NCBI GenBank assembly: GCA_015478655.1
Contig: JADMIJ010000004.1
Location: forward strand, 1 to 64,000
Direction: 5' to 3'
DNA from: Acidimicrobiales bacterium
Lineage (GTDB): Bacteria > Actinomycetota > Acidimicrobiia > Acidimicrobiales > RAAP-2
Length of the DNA: 64,000 nucleotides
This document shows, piece after piece, positions 59,699-64,000 of this stretch. The position numbers and the translations under genes are program-made. Below the pieces are notes generated by a model that was not told where the DNA came from, searched no databases, and saw only the letters and a list, made by a program, of their open reading frames with translations. Position 1 is the first letter of the stretch; each line of letters begins with the position of its first letter.

Positions 59699-61210
59699 CT
59701 ACCCCCTCTCGCGGAGGGGGGTGGCGTCGAGGGCGCAGTGGCTCAGGATCTCGAGTCGTTCGGCCTCCTCCCGCACGGCACGACGGGGCGGGTTCCTGAT
59801 CCCCACCGCGGCGAGCACGCCTCCGACGATGCACCACGATCCGGCGATCAACACGGCCCGCTGAAACCCGTGGGCCAGGGCGTGGGGGTGGAGGTAGCTC
59901 AATCCGCTGATCCCTCCCAGCGCCGGGAGCACGGCCACGGCGATGGGCCCCCCGATGCGGGCGACATCGTTGTTCACGGCGGAGGCCAATCCGGCATGGC
60001 TCTCCGACACGGCGTTGAGAGCAGTGGCGGTCAGCGGAGCAACGGTGGTGGCGAGGCCGAAGGCGATGACGAGGACCCCGGGCAGGACGCCGGCCACATA
60101 GGACGAGCCCTGTGGGACGCGGACCAACATGGCCAGGCCGAGGCCGACGACGACGGGGCCGATGCCCATCTGCGCCCGGGGGCCGATGGTCGCGGCCATG
60201 CGCCCCGATCGGGCCGAGAAGGCCAGCATCACCGCCGTGATGGGCAGCAGGGCGGCCCCGGAGGCCAGGGGCGAGTAGTGGTTGACGACCTGCAGCACGA
60301 CCGGTAGGAGGAAGAGGACGCCACCGAGACCGGCGTAGACGACGAAGGTCACGGCATTGGTGACCGCGAACTGCTGATTGCGGAACAGGTCGAGGGGGAG
60401 CATGGGTGCCGCGGATCGGTGCTCGACGGCGAGAAAGGCGACGGCTCCGACCACTCCGACCAGGAGGGAGACGACCACGGTGGCCGCCGTCCATCCCCGT
60501 GACGGGCCTTCGATCAGGGCGTAGGCGATGGCCGCCAGTGACGCGGTGGCCAGCACGGCGCCCCCGGCATCGATGCGGCCCGACATCGTGGGGTCGCGTG
60601 ACTCGGGCACGTGGCGGGCCGACCACGCCAACACCAGGGCCCCGACGGGGACATTGATGAGGAAGATCCAGCGCCACGACGCGGCCGTGATCAAGTAGCC
60701 CCCGAGGAGCGGTCCGGCCGCGGTCGCCACCCCGCCGAGCCCGGACCAGGCCCCGATGGCCTCACTGCGGTCGTCGGCGGCGAACGAGGCCTCCAGGATG
60801 GCCAGGCTCCCCGGCGTGAGCAGGGCGCCGCCGATTCCCTGCAGGACGCGGGTGACGATGAGCTGGCCCGATCCGACGGAGATGGCGCAGGCGGCCGAGG
60901 AGAGGGTGAACCAGGCGACGCCGACCATGAAGATGCGTTTGCGCCCGTACCGGTCGCCGAGCGATCCACCCAGCAACAGCAGGGAGGACAGGGTGAGGGT
61001 GTAGCCGGTGACCACCCACTGCAGGGTGCTCAGCGAGGCGTGGAAGTCCCGCCCGATGGTCGGCAGGGCAATGCCGATGACGGTGGCGTCGATGGCGGCC
61101 ATGCCCGACCCGAGCACGGTGGCGGCGATCACCCAGCGACCGGCGCTGGAGCGGTAGAGGAGCAATCGGCGATCTCCGGACCGGGGGGGAGTACCGGAGC
61201 CCATGCTCAT
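59699..61210 (-). CDS. DHA2-family (14-TMS) MFS drug exporter
   Basis: The product is 503 aa with about fourteen membrane helices. Motif A appears as GSLGDRYGRKRIFMVG, motif C-like as TPGSLAILEASF, and FLINVPVGALVLAWS is typical of EmrB/QacA transporters. The start is AATG within the MSMGSG segment (ATG at 61210; 61204 and 61228 are alternatives) with no clear Shine-Dalgarno. It exports drugs or metabolites by proton antiport. A GC hairpin (CCCCCTC / GAGGGGG, 59702-59720) lies in its last codons, next to the convergent COQ4-like stop, and might act as a terminator. Confidence 0.92.
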   Translation of the reverse strand: MSMGSGTPPRSGDRRLLLYRSSAGRWVIAATVLGSGMAAIDATVIGIALPTIGRDFHASLSTLQWVVTGYTLTLSSLLLLGGSLGDRYGRKRIFMVGVAWFTLSSAACAISVGSGQLIVTRVLQGIGGALLTPGSLAILEASFAADDRSEAIGAWSGLGGVATAAGPLLGGYLITAASWRWIFLINVPVGALVLAWSARHVPESRDPTMSGRIDAGGAVLATASLAAIAYALIEGPSRGWTAATVVVSLLVGVVGAVAFLAVEHRSAAPMLPLDLFRNQQFAVTNAVTFVVYAGLGGVLFLLPVVLQVVNHYSPLASGAALLPITAVMLAFSARSGRMAATIGPRAQMGIGPVVVGLGLAMLVRVPQGSSYVAGVLPGVLVIAFGLATTVAPLTATALNAVSESHAGLASAVNNDVARIGGPIAVAVLPALGGISGLSYLHPHALAHGFQRAVLIAGSWCIVGGVLAAVGIRNPPRRAVREEAERLEILSHCALDATPLRERG

Positions 61211-61316
61211 GGCGACACCGTGCCACATCGCGGCGTACCGGTCACGCTTCGTTCAGGGGACCTCGTTCACCCCGCCCGCCCCGGTCGCTGCTTGTCTTGG
61301 CCGGGACAGTTCCGGC

Positions 61317-62555
61317 TCAGGGCCTCCGCCCGACGGGCATCACGTCGCTGGCGCCCCACTGGCCGAGCGCATTGAGCTGGACGTGGTCTCCGGTGGCCTC
61401 GACGATGCGGTTGCCGCCCACGTAGAGGGCGGTGTGGTAGACGCTGGTCCAGTCGGTCTGGACGTATCCCCAGAAGACCAGATCGCCGGCCTGGAGGCTG
61501 CTCATCGTCACCGGTGTGCCGGCCGTGTGGTACTGGTCGTTGGCCACCCGGGCGAAACCTATGCCGTCGGCATGGCTCCACGATGCCAGCGTCAGTCCCG
61601 AGCAGTCGAAGCCCTCGGGGCCGTTGCCTCCCCAGATGCAAGGCTTGCCGAGCTGTTGGAATGCGTACAGGACAGCCTTGTCACCCGCGGTGACCGGGTT
61701 CATGAGTACGGCCAGGGGAGGGGGGCTGAGCGACGCCGCGTCACCGAAGCCGATGGCCGTCCCGTTCTGTTCCACGATCCAGTAGCCGTGCCCCGAACTG
61801 GTGGACACCATGCGCTGCACGGGATCGCCGGGGGAGTTGGCCGACGATCCGTAGAAGCCGGCATCCCCGAAGGTGAAGACGCCCCCGTCGGAGGCCACCA
61901 GCCAGTACCCGTGCCCATCCGGAGTCGAGGCCATGGAGATGACGGGTTTCTGCAGGGTGAGGCTGCCGGTCGAGCCGTAGAAGGCGGCGTCGCCGAAGGT
62001 GAAGATGCCCCCGTCGGAGGCCACCAGCCAGTAGCCAGACCCGCTGGGTGTGGCGGCCATGCCGACGATGGGCTTGTTGAGGACGAGGGAGCCGGTCGAT
62101 CCGAAGAAGGTGGCGTCACCGAAGGTGAAGATGCCCCCGTCGGAGGCCACCATCCAGTAGCCATGTTGGTCGGGGGTGGCGGCCAGGCCCACGATCGGTC
62201 GGTTGAGACGGAGGCTTCCGGTGGATCCGTAGAACTGGGAGTCACCGTAGGAGAAGATGCCCCCGTCGGAGGCAACCATCCAGTAGCCGCGGCGGTCACC
62301 CGAAGGGACCACGCTCACGATGGGTTGGTTGAGAGGACCGGTGGGGGATCCGTACGAGGGGAGCCCGAAGGAGTACAGGGAGCCGCCCGTGGTGGCCAGC
62401 CAGAAGTTGGTCTCGATCTGCCCCCCGACCGAGTGGGCGACCGAGCGGGCGCCAGCACCAGAGGCCTGGGCCGGCAAGACCACCGCGCCCACCGCCGTCG
62501 CGCACACGAGCCCCGCGACCCATGGCCCGAGCCGACACTTCCACCGCTGCCCCAT
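61317..62555 (-). CDS. Exported NlpC/P60 peptidoglycan hydrolase with 42-residue repeats
   Basis: The product is 412 aa. A signal peptide (residues 1-34) is followed by about six repeats of 42 residues with the consensus GYWLVASDGGIFTFGDAAFYGSTGSL. The NlpC/P60 domain (about 290-412) has the catalytic Cys in GFDCSGLTLASW and His in VYHTALYVGG. It should cleave stem peptides of peptidoglycan, with the repeats probably binding the wall or another surface ligand. The ATG at 62555 has GGAGGAG 8 nt upstream; the ORF extension to 62987 is rejected. The repeats are shared with the protein at 41974. Confidence 0.92.
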   Translation of the reverse strand: MGQRWKCRLGPWVAGLVCATAVGAVVLPAQASGAGARSVAHSVGGQIETNFWLATTGGSLYSFGLPSYGSPTGPLNQPIVSVVPSGDRRGYWMVASDGGIFSYGDSQFYGSTGSLRLNRPIVGLAATPDQHGYWMVASDGGIFTFGDATFFGSTGSLVLNKPIVGMAATPSGSGYWLVASDGGIFTFGDAAFYGSTGSLTLQKPVISMASTPDGHGYWLVASDGGVFTFGDAGFYGSSANSPGDPVQRMVSTSSGHGYWIVEQNGTAIGFGDAASLSPPPLAVLMNPVTAGDKAVLYAFQQLGKPCIWGGNGPEGFDCSGLTLASWSHADGIGFARVANDQYHTAGTPVTMSSLQAGDLVFWGYVQTDWTSVYHTALYVGGNRIVEATGDHVQLNALGQWGASDVMPVGRRP

Positions 62556-62793
62556 GCCCCGAACTCCTCCACACCACTCTGTATTGCCGCATCGATAATC
62601 ACACGGTAAGTAGCTAGTCTCCCACGGAGAGTGACAATGCCGCAACCGGTGGTGTCCGGCGAAACCATCCGCATCTGAGCCGGCGGGATCCGGACCGGGG
62701 GCGGCGCGGTGACCGTCGGACAAGCGGGGCCATCGGTGAGCCGACATACTTCCCCGGGGGATGAGGAGCACCAGGTAGACGAACGAGGAACGC

Positions 62794-63723
62794 GTGAGCC
62801 ATCCAGGCGTCGAGGTCATCAGCAGGTTCCTGGCCGATTCCGGCTTCACCACGGGCTCGATCATCGAACAACGTGCAGCCATGGCGGCCACGGCGTCGTC
62901 GTCCCCGGCCCCCGACGGCGTCGTCGTCGAACGGACCACCATCGGAGGATGCAACGCCGAACGGCTCACACCCGAAGGCGCCGACACCGAGGCTGTGGTC
63001 CTCTATCTCCACGGCGGTGGCTATTGCATCGGTTCGCTCGACACCCACCGACCGCTGGCCGGCCGGATCGCGGTAGCGGCCCAATGCCCGGTGGTCACCC
63101 TCGAGTACCGCCTCGCCCCCGAGCACCCCTTTCCGGCCGCGGTCACCGATGCCACCGCGGCCTATTCGGACCTCGTGTCGCTTGGGGCCCGTCCCGAACG
63201 CATGGTCATCGCCGGGGACTCGGCCGGCGGAGGCCTGACCATCGCCACCCTGCTGGCGCTGCGTGCAGCAGGCTCGTCCCTGCCCGCCGCCGCCGTGTGC
63301 ATGTCCCCGTGGGTCGATCTCACCCAGACCGCACCCTCCTACGCCGGGCGGGGCGCAGTGGATCCCATGGTCTCGAAGGTCGGCCTCGACCTCATGGCAC
63401 AGGCTTACCTGGGGGATGGCGATCCCCGTTCGGAGCTGGCCTCACCCCTGTTCGCGGCCGACTTGGCCGGGCTTCCCCCTGTGCTCATCGAGGTGGGTGA
63501 GAACGAAGTGCTGCTCGACGACTCGGTGCGACTGGCCGACCGACTCCGATCGTCCGGCGGGAACGTCTTGCTGACCGTGTGGCCCGAACTGATCCACGTC
63601 TTCCAGGCCTTCGCTGGCCCGCTGTTTCCTGAAGCTGAACAAAGCATCGCCGCCATCGGGTCCTATGTCGCCGAGCACGTGCGCCTGTCCGGCGACTCCA
63701 TGCGCCAGCGCGACCACCATTGA
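62794..63723 (+). CDS. HSL-type alpha/beta hydrolase (esterase/lipase)
   Basis: The product is 309 aa. It has the hormone-sensitive-lipase oxyanion motif YLHGGGYCIG, the nucleophile elbow GDSAGGG, the acid in GENEVLLDDS and the His in PELIHVFQAF, a complete family IV esterase set. It is cytosolic. It probably hydrolyses medium-chain esters or a lactone. The GTG at 62794 has GAGGAACGC upstream. It is followed by the 25-bp repeat array and an SDR gene on the same strand, and the pair may be co-regulated. Confidence 0.92.
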   Translation: MSHPGVEVISRFLADSGFTTGSIIEQRAAMAATASSSPAPDGVVVERTTIGGCNAERLTPEGADTEAVVLYLHGGGYCIGSLDTHRPLAGRIAVAAQCPVVTLEYRLAPEHPFPAAVTDATAAYSDLVSLGARPERMVIAGDSAGGGLTIATLLALRAAGSSLPAAAVCMSPWVDLTQTAPSYAGRGAVDPMVSKVGLDLMAQAYLGDGDPRSELASPLFAADLAGLPPVLIEVGENEVLLDDSVRLADRLRSSGGNVLLTVWPELIHVFQAFAGPLFPEAEQSIAAIGSYVAEHVRLSGDSMRQRDHH

Positions 63724-63734
63724 CACCATTGAAC

Positions 63735-63834
63735 AGTCGGTCGCAACGACCGCACTGACCGTCGGTCGCAACGACCGCACTGACCGTCGGTCGCAACGGA
63801 GGCAATGACCGGCGGTCGGATGACCGCCATTGAG
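63735..63834. repeat. Four 25-bp palindromic tandem repeats upstream of the SDR
   Basis: The copies lie at 63735-63759, 63760-63784, 63785-63809 and 63810-63834. The first two are almost identical and the last two more diverged. Each good copy contains CGGTCG-CAA-CGACCG, and the junctions form GACCG-T-CGGTC. The array sits between the esterase stop and the SDR start, so it is likely a clustered operator. There are no spacers, so it is not CRISPR. Confidence 0.75.
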
Positions 63835-63853
63835 CAACGGAAAGGACGCCCAG

Positions 63854-64000
63854 CATGCAGGAGTTTCGAGGGAAGACCGCCGTGGTGACCGGGGCAGGAA
63901 GCGGGATCGGACGGGCACTTGTCCTGGCCTTTGCCGGCGAGGGTATGCGGGTCGCAATGGCCGACCTCGATGCCGGGGCGCTGTCGGAAACCGAAGGGCT
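63854..64000 (+). CDS. Short-chain dehydrogenase/reductase (partial, runs off the window)
   Basis: The first 49 codons are present. MQEFRGKTAVVTGAGSGIGR has the TGxxxGIG cofactor motif of classical SDRs, and MADLDAGAL includes the Asp that favours NAD+. GGAAAGGA about 10 nt before the ATG is the ribosome binding site. The catalytic Ser-Tyr-Lys lies beyond the window. It follows the four-copy 25-bp operator-like array. Confidence 0.85.

Noticed and set aside
62556-62793. Riboswitch before the NlpC/P60 gene
   Set aside because: The leader is about 100 nt and less GC-rich, which raised the idea of a c-di-AMP-type switch, but no conserved core could be matched by eye.
63735-63834. CRISPR array
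   Set aside because: The repeats are directly joined with no spacers, there are only four copies, and no cas genes are present.

Overview
The window is a high-GC, gene-dense bacterial chromosome segment. The gene content points to an actinobacterium, most likely of the class Acidimicrobiia. It has several F420/flavin LLM-type enzymes, Cys-Asp/His 'SADCH' amidohydrolases, a TIGR03083/MDMPI-type DinB protein and two exported proteins built from a 42-residue GYWLVASDGG-type repeat. It also has many apparently leaderless genes, in which a TANNNT -10 box ends 6-7 nt before the start codon. No phage, transposase, CRISPR or plasmid functions were seen. The one structural RNA gene is a tRNA-Gly(UCC).

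Layout. Positions 1-8584 hold a truncated FkbM-type methyltransferase, an exported purple-acid-phosphatase-like protein flanked by 29-bp direct repeats, and a four-gene catabolic operon (amidohydrolase, acetoacetate-decarboxylase-like, SDR, amidohydrolase) divergent from its TetR regulator. Positions 8630-15414 hold a short repeat array, a DUF7065-like/phosphotransferase pair, thpR, folD, a MetF-like gene, a methyltransferase remnant, a frameshifted HAD phosphatase and a Nudix gene. Positions 15683-29700 are a carbohydrate island: a small coupled leader ORF, a substrate-binding protein, a GH13 glucosidase, ThuA, a Tat-exported GH78 rhamnosidase and a beta-propeller lipoprotein. The island ends in a tightly overlapping operon of GH4 glycosidase, 3-HIBDH-type dehydrogenase, Cgl0159-like aldolase, FGGY kinase and LarA-type racemase.

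Positions 29820-34924 are an unusual Liv-type transporter in which an MFS protein is fused to the LivF-type ATPase and LivH is fused to LivM. From 34947 to 52197 lie assorted oxidoreductases and hydrolases: a TfdA dioxygenase, NagB-like, an LLM/VOC/ADH operon, a truncated haemoglobin, a nitroreductase, an RNA uracil methyltransferase, an exported copper type II monooxygenase and a second LLM next to a ferritin-like protein. From 52541 to the end are a GGDEF-EAL protein, an operon of Gfo/Idh/MocA oxidoreductase, sphingosine-1-phosphate-lyase-like enzyme and FGGY kinase, a COQ4-like protein, a DHA2 exporter, an NlpC/P60 repeat protein, an HSL-type esterase, a four-copy 25-bp tandem repeat and the start of an SDR gene.

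How it fits together. The overall picture is a soil-type heterotroph segment for scavenging plant glycosides and aromatic or keto acids. Two operons, headed by GH4 and by ADH, share an almost identical promoter-operator (TAGAGTGACA-N4-TGTCAG). A related TGAC-N6-GTCA palindrome precedes the transporter, so an unidentified regulator may connect them. The most promising candidates for undescribed biology are the GH4-LarA operon, the S1P-lyase/FGGY kinase operon and the MFS-ABC fusion transporter. All functional assignments come from reading motifs; no database search was possible.
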